Shown: in pieces, positions 51,882 through 64,000 of the stretch
Numbering within the stretch: the first letter of the stretch is position 1
How the letters are laid out: each line of letters opens with the position of its first letter
Origin: Streptomyces sp. R44
Lineage (GTDB): Bacteria > Actinomycetota > Actinomycetes > Streptomycetales > Streptomycetaceae
DNA length: 64,000 nucleotides
Direction: 5' to 3'
Assembly: GCF_041053105.1 (NCBI RefSeq)
Contig: NZ_CP163444.1
Span: 5,766,001-5,830,000 of the forward strand
The notes under the pieces: generated by a model
Databases searched by the model: none
The model's input: the letters and a program-made list of their open reading frames with translations, nothing else
What the model was told of the DNA's origin: nothing
Position numbers and translations under genes: made by a program

Positions 51882-52727
51882 GTGAACCTGCTGCTTGCCG
51901 AGGTGGCCCAGGCCACCCAGCGGCTGGCCGACGCCGGCGTTCCCTCACCGCGTTTCGACGCCGAGGAGCTCGCCGCGTTCGTGCACGGCGTCAAGCGGGG
52001 GGAGCTGCACAGCGTCAAGGACGCGGACTTCGACGCCCGCTACTGGGAGGCCGTCGCCCGCCGAGAGGCCCGCGAGCCGCTCCAGCACATCACCGGCCGG
52101 GCGTTCTTCCGCTACCTGGAGCTCCAGGTGGGGCCCGGCGTCTTCGTGCCCCGCCCGGAGACCGAGTCGGTCGTCGGCTGGGCCATAGACGCCGTACGCG
52201 CCATGGACGTCGTCGAACCGCTCGTCGTCGACCTGTGCACCGGCTCCGGGGCGATCGCCCTCGCGCTCGCCCAGGAGGTGCCGCGCTCGCGCGTCCACGC
52301 CGTCGAGCTGTCCGAGGACGCGCTGGCGTGGACCCGCAAGAACGTCGAGGGCTCCCGCGTCACGCTGCACGAGGGCGACGCGCTCACCTCGCTGCCGGAG
52401 CTCGACGGCCAGGTCGACCTGGTCGTCTCCAACCCGCCGTACATCCCGCTCACCGAGTGGGAGTACGTGGCGCCCGAGGCCCGCGACCACGACCCGGAGA
52501 TGGCGCTCTTCTCCGGCGAGGACGGCCTCGACTTCATCCGCGGTCTGGAGCGCACGGCGCACCGTCTCCTCCGCCCCGGCGGCCTCGTCGTCGTCGAGCA
52601 CGCGGACACCCAGGGCGGCCAGGTGCCGTGGATCTTCAACGAGGAGGCCGGCTGGGTCGACGCCGCCGACCACCCCGACCTGAACAACCGGCCGCGGTTC
52701 GCGACCGCCCGCAAGGCGATGCCATGA
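51882..52727 (+). CDS. prmC: Release factor glutamine methyltransferase
   Basis: PrmC transfers a methyl group from SAM to the Gln of the GGQ motif of release factors. The 281-residue protein has the N-terminal helical domain, the SAM loop VVDLCTGSGAIALALA and the NPPY motif (residues 184-187) in VVSNPPYIPL. The GTG at 51882 is used (VNLLLAEVAQ). Adjacent to prfA; the next gene starts 34 bp later, so a prfA-prmC-sua5-phosphatase operon is likely. Confidence 0.97.
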   Translation: MNLLLAEVAQATQRLADAGVPSPRFDAEELAAFVHGVKRGELHSVKDADFDARYWEAVARREAREPLQHITGRAFFRYLELQVGPGVFVPRPETESVVGWAIDAVRAMDVVEPLVVDLCTGSGAIALALAQEVPRSRVHAVELSEDALAWTRKNVEGSRVTLHEGDALTSLPELDGQVDLVVSNPPYIPLTEWEYVAPEARDHDPEMALFSGEDGLDFIRGLERTAHRLLRPGGLVVVEHADTQGGQVPWIFNEEAGWVDAADHPDLNNRPRFATARKAMP

Positions 52728-52761
52728 GCAAGCACGACGTGTACGAGGAGGACGGGAACTG

Positions 52762-53409
52762 ATGGCACGGCGATACGACTGCAACGAGTCGACCGACCGC
52801 GTGACCGGTCTGCGCGAGGCCGCGTCCGCCGTCCGCCGGGGCGAGCTGGTCGTGCTTCCCACCGACACCGTGTACGGGATCGGGGCGGACGCCTTCAGCA
52901 GCGAGGCCGTCGGCGACCTGCTCGCCGCCAAGGGCCGCGGCCGCAACACGCCCACGCCCGTGCTCATCGGCTCCCCGAACACCCTCCACGGCCTGGTCAC
53001 CGACTTCTCCGAGCAGGCCTGGGAGCTCGTCGACGCCTTCTGGCCCGGCGCGCTCACCCTCGTCGCCAAGCACCAGCCGTCCCTGCAGTGGGACCTCGGC
53101 GACAGCCGGGGCACCGTCGCCATCCGGATGCCGCTGCACCCGGTCGCGATCGAACTGCTCACCGAGGTCGGCCCGATGGCCGTCACCTCGGCCAACCTCA
53201 TCGGCCACCCGGCGCCGGAGGACTGCGACGCGGCGCAGGGCATGCTCGGCGACTCCGTCTCCGTCTACCTCGACGGCGGCCCGACGCCCGGCATCGTCCC
53301 CTCGTCCATCGTCGACGTCACGGGCAAGGTGCCGGTGCTGCTGCGCGAGGGCTCGCTCTCCCCGGAGGAGCTCCGGAAGGTCGTACCCGACCTCGAGGTG
53401 GCCAGTTGA
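52762..53409 (+). CDS. L-threonylcarbamoyladenylate synthase (Sua5/YrdC)
   Basis: The enzyme makes threonylcarbamoyl-AMP from threonine, bicarbonate and ATP for the t6A modification of ANN-decoding tRNAs. The 215-residue protein shows VVLPTDTVYGIGADAF, KGRGRNTPTPVLI, SRGTVAIRMPLHP and VTSANLIG, the conserved blocks of the YrdC fold. There is no C-terminal Sua5 domain, so it is the short form. ATG at 52762. Its stop overlaps the next start (TTGA). Confidence 0.96.
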   Translation: MARRYDCNESTDRVTGLREAASAVRRGELVVLPTDTVYGIGADAFSSEAVGDLLAAKGRGRNTPTPVLIGSPNTLHGLVTDFSEQAWELVDAFWPGALTLVAKHQPSLQWDLGDSRGTVAIRMPLHPVAIELLTEVGPMAVTSANLIGHPAPEDCDAAQGMLGDSVSVYLDGGPTPGIVPSSIVDVTGKVPVLLREGSLSPEELRKVVPDLEVAS

Positions 53410-54053
53410 CCGCCCCTGAGGGGCGTGGCATAGCGGGGCACGAAGACAGCGACACCTTCCGCATCCTCCACGTCAGCACCGGCAACGTCTGCCGCTCGCC
53501 GATCACCGAGCGGCTGACCCGCCATGCCCTGAGCGACCGCCTCGGCGACCCCCTCGGCGGCGGCCTCATCGTGGAGAGCGCGGGCACGTGGGGCCACGAG
53601 GGCGCCCCCATGGAGACCAACGCCGAACTGGTCCTCGCCGACTTCGGCGCGGACTACAGCGGCTTCGTGGGCCGCGAGCTCCTCGACGAGCACGTCATCC
53701 GCGCCGACCTCGTCCTGACGGCGACCCGCGACCACCGGGCGCAGGTCATCTCGATGGGCCACTCGGCGGGTCTGCGCACCTTCACCCTGAAGGAGTTCAC
53801 CCGTCTGGTCCGCGCGATCGACCCGGCGACCCTGCCGGACCCGCGCGCCGAGGGCATGGTGGAACGCGCCCGCGCCCTGGTCCGCGCGGCAGCGGCTCTA
53901 CGCGGGTGGCTCCTGGCCCCCTCACTGGACGCCGACGAGGTCAACGACCCGTACGGAGCGCCGATCACCTTCTTCCGTTCGATCGGTGACGAGATCAACG
54001 AGGCGCTGGACCCGGTGGTGACGGCCCTGACGGGCGTCTCGGCCCGTCGCTGA
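53406..54053 (+). CDS. Low-molecular-weight tyrosine phosphatase-like protein lacking the catalytic Cys
   Basis: The 215-residue protein has the fold signature of LMW-PTPs: ILHVSTGNVCRSPITERL, SAGTWGHEGAPM, LDEHVIRADLVLTATRDHRAQVI and LPDPRAEGMVE with a candidate general-acid Asp. The P-loop C-x5-R reads S24-TGNVC-R30, so the nucleophilic Cys is Ser, although the second Cys (29) and Arg30 are kept. Ordinary phosphatase activity is not expected. Binding to phosphorylated ligands is possible. The start is TTG at 53406, overlapping the sua5 stop. The context next to glyA and tagO is conserved in Streptomyces as far as I recall. Confidence 0.85.
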   Translation: MTAPEGRGIAGHEDSDTFRILHVSTGNVCRSPITERLTRHALSDRLGDPLGGGLIVESAGTWGHEGAPMETNAELVLADFGADYSGFVGRELLDEHVIRADLVLTATRDHRAQVISMGHSAGLRTFTLKEFTRLVRAIDPATLPDPRAEGMVERARALVRAAAALRGWLLAPSLDADEVNDPYGAPITFFRSIGDEINEALDPVVTALTGVSARR

Positions 54054-54165
54054 GCGGCCCGGTGCCCCGTCCGCTGCCCGCGAGGCCCCCGTGGCCACGG
54101 CTCTGACGGGTGTCCGTGCCAGGCGCTGACAGGCGGGGGTGCGGGGGCGCGCCTACATTGGTGGC

Positions 54166-55413
54166 ATGCCGGTCACCGCGCCCCCCGATGAGGAACTCGA
54201 CGTCCTGCGCCGGCAGGACCCCGAGGTCGCCGATGTGCTGCTCGGTGAGACGCGGCGGCAGTCCGACAGTCTGCAGCTGATCGCGGCCGAGAACTTCACG
54301 TCGCCCGCGGTGCTCGCCGCGCTCGGCTCGCCGCTCGCCAACAAGTACGCCGAGGGGTATCCCGGTGCCCGGCACCACGGCGGCTGCGAGTTCGCCGACG
54401 CCGTCGAGCGGATCGCCGTCGAGCGGGCCACGGCGCTCTTCGGAGCCGACCACGCGAACGTGCAGTCCCACTCCGGCTCCTCGGCCGTCCTGGCGGCGTA
54501 CGCGGCCCTTCTCAGGCCCGGTGACACGGTTCTGGCCATGGGGCTGGGGCACGGCGGGCACCTCACGCACGGGTCGCCCGCCAATTTCTCCGGCCGCTGG
54601 TTCGACTTCGTGCCCTACGGCGTCGACGCCGAGACCGGGCTCGTCGACTACGAGCAGGTCGCCGCCCTCGCCCGGCACCACCGTCCCAAGGCGATCGTCT
54701 GCGGGTCGATCTCCTATCCCCGCCACCTCGACTACGCGATCTTCCGGGAGATCGCCGACGAGGTCGGGGCCTATCTGATCGCCGACGCCGCCCATCCCAT
54801 CGGCCTCGTCGCCGGGGGAGCGGCCCCCAGCCCCGTCCCGTACGCCGACGTCGTCTGCGCGACGACGCACAAGGTGCTGCGCGGACCGCGCGGCGGAATG
54901 ATCCTGTGCGGCGAGGAGCTCGCGGGGCGGATCGACCGGGCGGTGTTCCCGTTCACCCAGGGCGGCGCCCAGATGCACACGATCGCCGCGAAGGCGGTGG
55001 CCTTCGGCGAGGCGTCCACCCCGGCGTTCACCGCGTACGCCCATCAGGTGGTCGAACACGCCAGGGTCCTCGCCGCCGCCCTCGCCGCCGAGGGCTTCGC
55101 GCTGACCACCGGCGGCACGGACACGCACCTCATCACCGCCGACCCCGCCCCGCTCGGCGTCGACGGACGCACCGCCCGCGCCCGGCTGGCCGCCGCGGGC
55201 ATGGTGCTCGACACCTGCGCCCTTCCGTACGGGGAGGTGCGCGGGATCCGGCTCGGCACCGCCGCCGTCACCACGCAGGGCATGGGCGCCCCGGAGATGG
55301 CGAGAATTGCCGCACTGTTCACCGTCGCGTTGCGCGACGACCCCGGAGAGACGGCCCGGGTACGGGCGGAAGTAAGGGAGCTGACCTCCCGATTTCCCCC
55401 GTATGGGCCCTGA
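54166..55413 (+). CDS. glyA: Serine hydroxymethyltransferase
   Basis: GlyA interconverts serine and glycine with tetrahydrofolate, supplying one-carbon units. The 415-residue protein has LIAAENFTSPAVLAALGSPLANKYAEGYP, SGSSAVLAAYAALLRPGD, and the PLP Lys236 in CATTHKVLRGPRGG. ATG at 54166; the upstream in-frame start would add nine residues. It follows the phosphatase-like gene by 112 bp. Some residues (CATTHK in place of TTTHK) differ from classical GlyA, but the active-site Lys and substrate residues are kept. Confidence 0.95.
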   Translation: MPVTAPPDEELDVLRRQDPEVADVLLGETRRQSDSLQLIAAENFTSPAVLAALGSPLANKYAEGYPGARHHGGCEFADAVERIAVERATALFGADHANVQSHSGSSAVLAAYAALLRPGDTVLAMGLGHGGHLTHGSPANFSGRWFDFVPYGVDAETGLVDYEQVAALARHHRPKAIVCGSISYPRHLDYAIFREIADEVGAYLIADAAHPIGLVAGGAAPSPVPYADVVCATTHKVLRGPRGGMILCGEELAGRIDRAVFPFTQGGAQMHTIAAKAVAFGEASTPAFTAYAHQVVEHARVLAAALAAEGFALTTGGTDTHLITADPAPLGVDGRTARARLAAAGMVLDTCALPYGEVRGIRLGTAAVTTQGMGAPEMARIAALFTVALRDDPGETARVRAEVRELTSRFPPYGP

Positions 55414-55520
55414 CCGCAGGCCGAGCGCAACCGTTCGGGAGGCCCAGGTGTCTCCAAGCACATGGACGGCACGGCTAGGGTGTGGGGCTGAGATGGCCAG
55501 CGATTCCTGTGGGGCAGCCC

Positions 55521-56843
55521 GTGCGTGATTACCTGCTGACGCTCTGTGTCACGGCCGCGGTGACCTATCTGCTCACCGGTCCGGTGCGGAAGTTCGCCAT
55601 CGCGACCGGCGCGATGCCGGAGATCCGCGCCCGCGACGTGCACCGAGAACCGACTCCGCGGCTCGGTGGCATCGCCATGTTCTTCGGGCTGTGCGCGGGA
55701 CTCCTCGTCGCCGACCACCTGCAGAACCTGAACAGCGTCTTCGAGCAGTCCAACGAGCCCCGCGCGCTGCTCTCCGGCGCCGCCCTGATCTGGCTGATCG
55801 GTGTCCTCGACGACAAGTTCGAGCTGGACGCGCTCATCAAGCTGGGCGCGCAGATGATCTCGGCGGGCGTGATGGTCGCGCAGGGTCTGACGATCCTGTG
55901 GCTGCCGATCCCCGGTGTCGGCACGGTCGCCCTCACCCCGTGGCAGGGCACGCTCCTGACGGTCGCCCTGGTGGTCCTCACCATCAACGCCGTGAACTTC
56001 GTCGACGGCCTCGACGGGCTCGCCGCCGGCATGGTCTGCATCGCCGCCGCGGCCTTCTTCCTGTACGCGTACCGCCTCTGGTACGGCTACACGATCGAGG
56101 CGGCCGCCCCCGCGACCCTCTTCGCCGCCATCCTCATGGGCATGTGCCTGGGCTTCCTGCCGCACAACATGCACCCGGCGCGGATCTTCATGGGCGACTC
56201 CGGCTCGATGCTGATCGGCCTGATCCTCGCGGCCTCCGCCATCTCGATCACCGGCCAGGTCGACCCCGACGCGCTGAAGATCTTCGAGGGCTCGACCCGG
56301 CAGGCCACGCACGCCGCCCTGCCCGTCTTCATCCCGCTCGTGCTGCCGCTGACGATCATCGCCATCCCGATGGCCGACCTGGTCCTCGCGATCGTGCGCC
56401 GCACCTGGAAGGGCCAGTCGCCCTTCGCGGCCGACCGGGGTCACCTCCACCACCGGCTCCTGGAGATCGGGCACTCGCACAGCCGCGCGGTGCTGATCAT
56501 GTACTTCTGGTCGGCGCTCATCGCCTTCGGCACGCTGGCCTACTCGGTCCACTCGACGTCGATGTGGATCGTCCTCGGGGTCGTCGCGCTGAGCGCGATC
56601 GGCCTGGTGCTGCTCCTGCTGCCGCGGTTCACGCCGCGCGCCCCCCGCTGGGCCCAGTCCGTCGTGCCGCCCCGCTACCGCCGCCGCAAGCCGGCCGTCG
56701 TGCCGGCGGAGGCCGCCGGGGCCGCTGTGCCGGAAGAGGTCGAGGAGGAGCGGGAGCCGGTGCCGGCCGGGGTCAACGGGGCGACCGCCATCGGTCACCG
56801 TTCGCGCTTCACCGACAGGAGTAAGGCCGGGGCGCGCGGTTGA
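55521..56843 (+). CDS. Undecaprenyl-phosphate N-acetylhexosamine-1-phosphate transferase (TagO/WecA family)
   Basis: The 440-residue membrane enzyme transfers GlcNAc-1-P from UDP-GlcNAc to undecaprenyl phosphate, the first step in wall glycopolymer synthesis. About 11 helices are visible. Family motifs are REPTPRLGGIAMF, LDDKFELDALIKLGAQM (DDxx acidic pair), NFVDGLDGLAAG, MGDSGSMLIG and GHLHHRLLEIGHSH, the His-rich cytoplasmic loop. The last 60 residues are a Glu/Pro/Ala-rich cytoplasmic tail. The start GTG at 55521 gives VRDYLLTLCVTAAVTYLL; an upstream GTG (55482) is less likely. Confidence 0.93.
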   Translation: MRDYLLTLCVTAAVTYLLTGPVRKFAIATGAMPEIRARDVHREPTPRLGGIAMFFGLCAGLLVADHLQNLNSVFEQSNEPRALLSGAALIWLIGVLDDKFELDALIKLGAQMISAGVMVAQGLTILWLPIPGVGTVALTPWQGTLLTVALVVLTINAVNFVDGLDGLAAGMVCIAAAAFFLYAYRLWYGYTIEAAAPATLFAAILMGMCLGFLPHNMHPARIFMGDSGSMLIGLILAASAISITGQVDPDALKIFEGSTRQATHAALPVFIPLVLPLTIIAIPMADLVLAIVRRTWKGQSPFAADRGHLHHRLLEIGHSHSRAVLIMYFWSALIAFGTLAYSVHSTSMWIVLGVVALSAIGLVLLLLPRFTPRAPRWAQSVVPPRYRRRKPAVVPAEAAGAAVPEEVEEEREPVPAGVNGATAIGHRSRFTDRSKAGARG

Positions 56844-57107
56844 CGAAAGCCCCATCCGGGGTCAATAGCAGACAAGGTGCCCCGCTGTCGCGCACACACG
56901 CGCAGGGTCACTCTCATGTGTGACCGTTGGCACACCTTATGGGTAAAGACCTATTCAAATAGTTTGTGATACGGTTCACGAGACCCGGCGACAGTGCCGA
57001 AAGACCGTAGTGCGACGGTCTGTTGGCCCCGAGACCCACCTCGGACCGGGCTTACGCTCGTCCATGACGACACCATCGCCCCCTCCAGAGCAAGCGGAGA
57101 CACCGCC

Positions 57108-57521
57108 ATGCCGTCGAACGACGCACGCATCCTTCTGCACACCGCCGTACCCACCGCAGCCGTCGGCGCCATCGCCACGGTCATCAGCGGGGTGGTCGCC
57201 GGGGGCAAGGGTGCGCTCGGTGCCGTTGTCGGCACCCTGGTGGTCATCCTCTTCATGGGGATCGGGCAGCTGGTTCTCCAGCGGACGGCGAAGTCGCTTC
57301 CGCACCTCTTCCAGGCCATGGGGCTGATGCTCTACACGGCCCAGCTGCTGGTGCTCTTCATCTTCCTGGCCTTGCTGAAGAACACGACGCTGTTCGACTT
57401 CAAGGCCTTCGCCTTCACGCTGCTCGCGACGACCGTGGTGTGGGTCGCCGCACAGGCCCGGGCCTACATGAAGGCCAAGATCACGTACATCGACCCCGGA
57501 AACACGGGGTCCAAGTCGTGA
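57108..57521 (+). CDS. atpI: AtpI-like membrane protein
   Basis: The 137-residue protein has four helices (for example AVGAIATVISGVVAGGKGALGAVVG, LVVILFMGIG, MGLMLYTAQLLVLFIFLAL, FTLLATTVVWVAAQ). AtpI assists c-ring assembly and is the usual first gene of the ATP synthase operon. The ATG at 57108 has GGAG eight bases upstream. 264 bp separate it from tagO, which must contain the operon promoter; AAATAGTTTGTGATACGG (56957-56974) is AT-rich. Confidence 0.88.
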   Translation: MPSNDARILLHTAVPTAAVGAIATVISGVVAGGKGALGAVVGTLVVILFMGIGQLVLQRTAKSLPHLFQAMGLMLYTAQLLVLFIFLALLKNTTLFDFKAFAFTLLATTVVWVAAQARAYMKAKITYIDPGNTGSKS

Positions 57522-57746
57522 AGGGTAGGGCCGGGATAAAGCCGCGTTCGGCTTCCTGCTATCGTCCGGTGCCAACTGCGGCACTGCGGACGCGGGCATC
57601 CGAAACGGCGCCTGTCCCAGCGAGAGGCTCGATGCCGAACCGCCGCCCCCTTATCCGTAAGACCAGTCCAGTGCCGACCCGCGGCTGCGCGCCGCGCCGA
57701 CACAACGAGGTTGCCGTACCTATGCGCCACGCTGAAGGAGCCCGCG

Positions 57747-58915
<1,169 letters not shown>

Positions 58916-58956
58916 GCCGGACCGACTGCCAGATTCTTTTTACGGAAGGCACTGAT

Positions 58957-59502
58957 GTGAACGCTCTGCTTCTTGCGGCAGCGGAGGAGCCTCAGCCTCC
59001 TCTGATCCCGCATCTCGACGAGCTCGTCATCGGCCTGATCGCCTTCGTCATCGTCTTCGGCTTCCTCGCCAAGAAGCTCCTCCCGAACATCAACAAGGTT
59101 CTGGAAGAGCGTCGCGAGGCCATCGAGGGTGGCATCGAGAAGGCCGAGTCGGCCCAGATCGAGGCTCAGAGTGTGCTGGAGCAGTACAAGGCCCAGCTCG
59201 CCGAGGCCCGCCACGAGGCCGCGCGTCTTCGCCAGGAGGCGACGGAGCAGGGCACCGCGATCATCCAGGAGATGAAGGCGGAAGGCCAGCGCCAGCGCGA
59301 GGAGATCATCGCGGCCGGCCACACGCAGATCGAGGCCGACCGCAAGGCCGCGTCCGCGTCGCTGCGTCAGGACGTGGGCAAGCTCGCCACCGACCTGGCC
59401 GGCAAGCTGGTCGGCGAGTCCCTCGAGGACGCCGCCCGCCAGAGCCGCACCATCGACCGCTTCCTCGACGAGCTCGAGGAGAAGGCCGAGGCTGTCCGAT
59501 GA
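58957..59502 (+). CDS. atpF: F1Fo ATP synthase subunit b
   Basis: The 181-residue stator subunit has one N-terminal helix (LIAFVIVFGFLAKKLLPNI) and a long Ala/Glu/Gln-rich coiled coil. GTG at 58957. Its end overlaps the atpH start by four bases (ATGA). Confidence 0.97.
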   Translation: MNALLLAAAEEPQPPLIPHLDELVIGLIAFVIVFGFLAKKLLPNINKVLEERREAIEGGIEKAESAQIEAQSVLEQYKAQLAEARHEAARLRQEATEQGTAIIQEMKAEGQRQREEIIAAGHTQIEADRKAASASLRQDVGKLATDLAGKLVGESLEDAARQSRTIDRFLDELEEKAEAVR

Positions 59503-60314
59503 ACGGAGCGAGCCGCGAGGCACTGGCCGCCGCCCGTGAGTCCCTCGACGCGCTGACCGACAACACCCCGGTCGACGCGACGAAGCTCGCGGACGAGCTG
59601 GCCGCAGTCACCGTGCTGCTCGACCGCGAGGTGTCGCTGCGCCGGGTCCTGACCGACCCCGCGCAGGCGGGTGAGGCCAAGGCCGAGCTCGCGCAGCGAC
59701 TCCTGCGTGGACAGGTGGGCGGCGAGACCGTCGACCTGGTCTCGGGCATGGTCCGTTCCCGCTGGTCGCGCTCGCGTGACCTGGTCGACGCGACCGAGGA
59801 GCTGGCGAACACCGCCGACCTCACCGCGGCGCAGAAGGCGGGCGCTCTGGACGACGTCGAGGACGAGCTGTTCCGGTTCGGCCGGATCGTGTCCTCCAGC
59901 AACGAGCTGCGCTCGGCGCTGACGGACAAGGCCGCCACGGCCACCGCGAAGGGCACGCTGCTCCGCAGCCTGCTCGGCGGCAAGGCCCACGCGACCACCG
60001 AGCGTCTGGTCGTCCGTCTGGTGACCCAGCCCCGGGGACGTAGCCTGGAAGCGGGACTCGAGTCCCTGTCCAAGCTCGCCGCGGCGCGCCGGGACCGGAT
60101 GGTCGCCGTCGTCACCTCGGCGGTGCCGCTGTCGGACCGGCAGAAGCAGCGCCTCGGTGCCGTCCTGGCGAAGCTGTACGGCCGCGAGATGCACCTGAAC
60201 CTGGACGTGGACCCCTCGGTCCTCGGCGGGATCACGGTGCGGGTCGGCGACGAGGTCATCGACGGTTCCATCGCGGAGCGCCTCGGCGAGGCGACCCGTC
60301 GACTGGCCGGCTGA
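59499..60314 (+). CDS. atpH: F1Fo ATP synthase subunit delta
   Basis: The 271-residue delta subunit links the b stalk to the F1 head. The actinobacterial form is longer than the E. coli one (177) at its N-terminus. Conserved C-terminal text is [57 protein letters not shown] at 59499 overlaps atpF. Confidence 0.97.
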   Translation: MNGASREALAAARESLDALTDNTPVDATKLADELAAVTVLLDREVSLRRVLTDPAQAGEAKAELAQRLLRGQVGGETVDLVSGMVRSRWSRSRDLVDATEELANTADLTAAQKAGALDDVEDELFRFGRIVSSSNELRSALTDKAATATAKGTLLRSLLGGKAHATTERLVVRLVTQPRGRSLEAGLESLSKLAAARRDRMVAVVTSAVPLSDRQKQRLGAVLAKLYGREMHLNLDVDPSVLGGITVRVGDEVIDGSIAERLGEATRRLAG

Positions 60315-60399
60315 CGCAGCGACCACAGCAGCACCAGCAGCACAGCAACACAGCATCACCAGCGGCCCGGTTGGGCCGTGCAGAGATTGCAGAAGATTC

Positions 60400-60417
60400 C
60401 TGGGGGTCGGCCCCCAG
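60400..60417 (+). terminator. Intercistronic hairpin between atpH and atpA
   Basis: CTGGGGG-TCGG-CCCCCAG; a smaller CGGCCC-GGTT-GGGCCG hairpin lies at 60363-60378. The 149-bp gap also holds a CAG/CAC-rich stretch (60323-60364). These are more likely to tune mRNA stability than to end the operon. Confidence 0.55.
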
Positions 60418-60463
60418 ACCCCTTAAGAAACTTCGGGCCCAACAAGGAGAGCAGGGAACCCAG

Positions 60464-62062
60464 ATGGCGGAGCTCACGATCCGGCCGGAGGAGATCCGGG
60501 ACGCACTGGAGAACTTCGTCCAGTCGTACCAGCCGGACGCGGCCTCGCGCGAGGAGGTCGGCACGGTCAGCCTGGCCGGTGACGGTATCGCGAAGGTCGA
60601 GGGTCTTCCCTCGGCCATGGCGAACGAGCTGCTGAAGTTCGAGGACGGGACCCTCGGTCTCGCCCTGAACCTCGAAGAGCGCGAGATCGGTGCGATCGTT
60701 CTCGGCGAGTTCAGCGGCATCGAGGAGGGTCAGTCGGTGCAGCGCACCGGCGAGGTCCTCTCCGTAGGTGTCGGTGAGGGCTACCTGGGTCGCGTCGTCG
60801 ACCCGCTCGGTAACCCGATCGACGGTCTCGGCGAGATCGCGACCGAGGGCCGCCGCGCCCTCGAGCTGCAGGCCCCGGGCGTTATGGCCCGTAAGTCGGT
60901 GCACGAGCCGATGGAGACCGGCTACAAGGCCGTCGACGCCATGACGCCGGTCGGCCGTGGTCAGCGTCAGCTGATCATCGGTGACCGTCAGACCGGCAAG
61001 ACCGCGCTCTGTGTCGACACCATCATCAACCAGCGCGACAACTGGCGCTCGGGCGACGTGAACAAGCAGGTCCGCTGCATCTACGTCGCCGTCGGCCAGA
61101 AGGGCTCGACCATCGCGTCCGTTCGCGGCGCCCTGGAAGAGGCCGGCGCGCTCGAGTACACGACGATCGTCGCCGCCCCGGCGTCCGACCCGGCCGGCTT
61201 CAAGTACCTGGCGCCGTACACCGGTTCCGCCATCGGTCAGCACTGGATGTACCAGGGCAAGCACGTCCTGATCGTCTTCGACGACCTCTCGAAGCAGGCC
61301 GACGCCTACCGCGCCGTGTCCCTGCTGCTGCGCCGCCCGCCGGGCCGTGAGGCCTACCCGGGTGACGTCTTCTACCTGCACTCCCGTCTCCTCGAGCGCT
61401 GCGCGAAGCTCTCGGACGAGCTGGGTGCCGGTTCGATGACCGGTCTGCCGATCGTCGAGACGAAGGCCAACGACGTCTCCGCGTTCATCCCGACCAACGT
61501 CATCTCCATCACCGACGGCCAGTGCTTCCTGGAGTCCGACCTGTTCAACGCCGGCCAGCGTCCGGCCCTGAACGTCGGTATCTCGGTCTCCCGAGTCGGT
61601 GGCTCCGCCCAGCACCCGGCCATGAAGCAGATCGCCGGCCGCCTCCGCGTGGACCTGGCCCAGTTCCGTGAGCTGGAGGCCTTCGCGGCCTTCGGTTCCG
61701 ACCTGGACTCGGCCTCGAAGGCGCAGCTGGAGCGTGGTCAGCGCATGGTCGAGCTGCTCAAGCAGGCTCAGTACCAGCCGATGCCCACGGAGAACCAGGT
61801 CGTCTCGGTCTGGGCCGGCACCACGGGCAAGATGGACGACGTCCCGGTTGTCGACATCCGTCGCTTCGAGGCCGAGCTCCTGGCGTACCTGCGTCAGAAC
61901 CACTCCGGTCTCATGACCTCCATCCGCGAGGGCAAGAAGATGTCGAACGACACCCTCACGGCCGTCGCCGACGCCATCGCGGAGTTCAAGCAGCAGTTCG
62001 AGACGTCTGACGGCAAGCTGCTCGGCGCGGACGCCCCTGCCGCCGTCAACGTCTCGAAGTGA
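60464..62062 (+). CDS. atpA: F1Fo ATP synthase subunit alpha
   Basis: The 532-residue alpha subunit has Walker [12 protein letters not shown], the signature [17 protein letters not shown] and the catalytic-interface Arg in this region. ATG at 60464 ([19 protein letters not shown]). The C-terminal tail is short of acidic extension seen in mycobacteria. Confidence 0.98.
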   Translation: MAELTIRPEEIRDALENFVQSYQPDAASREEVGTVSLAGDGIAKVEGLPSAMANELLKFEDGTLGLALNLEEREIGAIVLGEFSGIEEGQSVQRTGEVLSVGVGEGYLGRVVDPLGNPIDGLGEIATEGRRALELQAPGVMARKSVHEPMETGYKAVDAMTPVGRGQRQLIIGDRQTGKTALCVDTIINQRDNWRSGDVNKQVRCIYVAVGQKGSTIASVRGALEEAGALEYTTIVAAPASDPAGFKYLAPYTGSAIGQHWMYQGKHVLIVFDDLSKQADAYRAVSLLLRRPPGREAYPGDVFYLHSRLLERCAKLSDELGAGSMTGLPIVETKANDVSAFIPTNVISITDGQCFLESDLFNAGQRPALNVGISVSRVGGSAQHPAMKQIAGRLRVDLAQFRELEAFAAFGSDLDSASKAQLERGQRMVELLKQAQYQPMPTENQVVSVWAGTTGKMDDVPVVDIRRFEAELLAYLRQNHSGLMTSIREGKKMSNDTLTAVADAIAEFKQQFETSDGKLLGADAPAAVNVSK

Positions 62063-62082
62063 CGACGGAAGGGACCTGACTC

Positions 62083-64000
<1,918 letters not shown>

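Overview
The window is from a Streptomyces-type actinobacterial chromosome. The DNA is very GC-rich with strong third-position GC bias. GTG and TTG starts with GGAGG-like ribosome sites are common. Several loci are streptomycete hallmarks: a conservon, an AA10 chitin oxidase with a DasR-like operator, an HspR-type HAIR element at lon, and an actinobacterial Rho with a long Arg/Gly-rich insert. No plasmid or phage backbone is visible. The order lysA-hom-thrC-thrB-rho-LCP-rpmE-prfA-prmC-sua5-phosphatase-glyA-tagO-atpIBEFHAGD is, as far as I recall, the conserved core order of Streptomyces.

Left part (1-32.3 kb, ordinary chromosome with several local repeats): a cut GNAT-like gene; lon; a DUF4240 gene; secreted AA10 and GH25 enzymes; a MarR regulator; a PP2C-like protein; a full conservon (histidine-kinase-like protein, roadblock, DUF742, small GTPase) followed by an FAD monooxygenase; an MFS transporter whose 3' end runs antisense into its neighbour; an NlpC/P60 peptidase; a TetR regulator divergent from a diiron protein; a frameshifted membrane protein; a striking 33-unit heptamer array; a PBP-RodA/FtsW pair; an orphan kinase with an upstream lipoprotein; a HEAT-repeat protein; a split NHEJ locus (ligase, polymerase, Ku) with a 33-bp repeat array; and a secreted M4 protease.

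Middle part (32.3-39.6 kb): a degraded accessory segment next to a tRNA-Arg(CCG). It holds small unknown genes, a gene with an in-frame stop, a truncated AbiV-like abortive-infection gene, two 5'-truncated tyrosine-integrase remnants, and an apparently intact IS5-type element. That element has a -1 frameshift transposase, 22-bp inverted repeats and CTAG flanks, and it encloses a DUF4253 gene. The segment also holds two cell-surface proteins and a 48-bp duplication of the tRNA-flanking terminator. It looks like the residue of repeated integration and deletion at the tRNA.

Right part (39.6-64 kb): core genome. A response regulator and an ArgS-like protein without a catalytic core precede lysA. 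Next come the threonine genes with two strong hairpins between thrC and thrB, rho with a 418-bp leader, translation-termination and tRNA-modification genes, a phosphatase-like protein lacking its catalytic Cys, glyA, tagO, and the ATP synthase operon, cut within atpD at the right edge.
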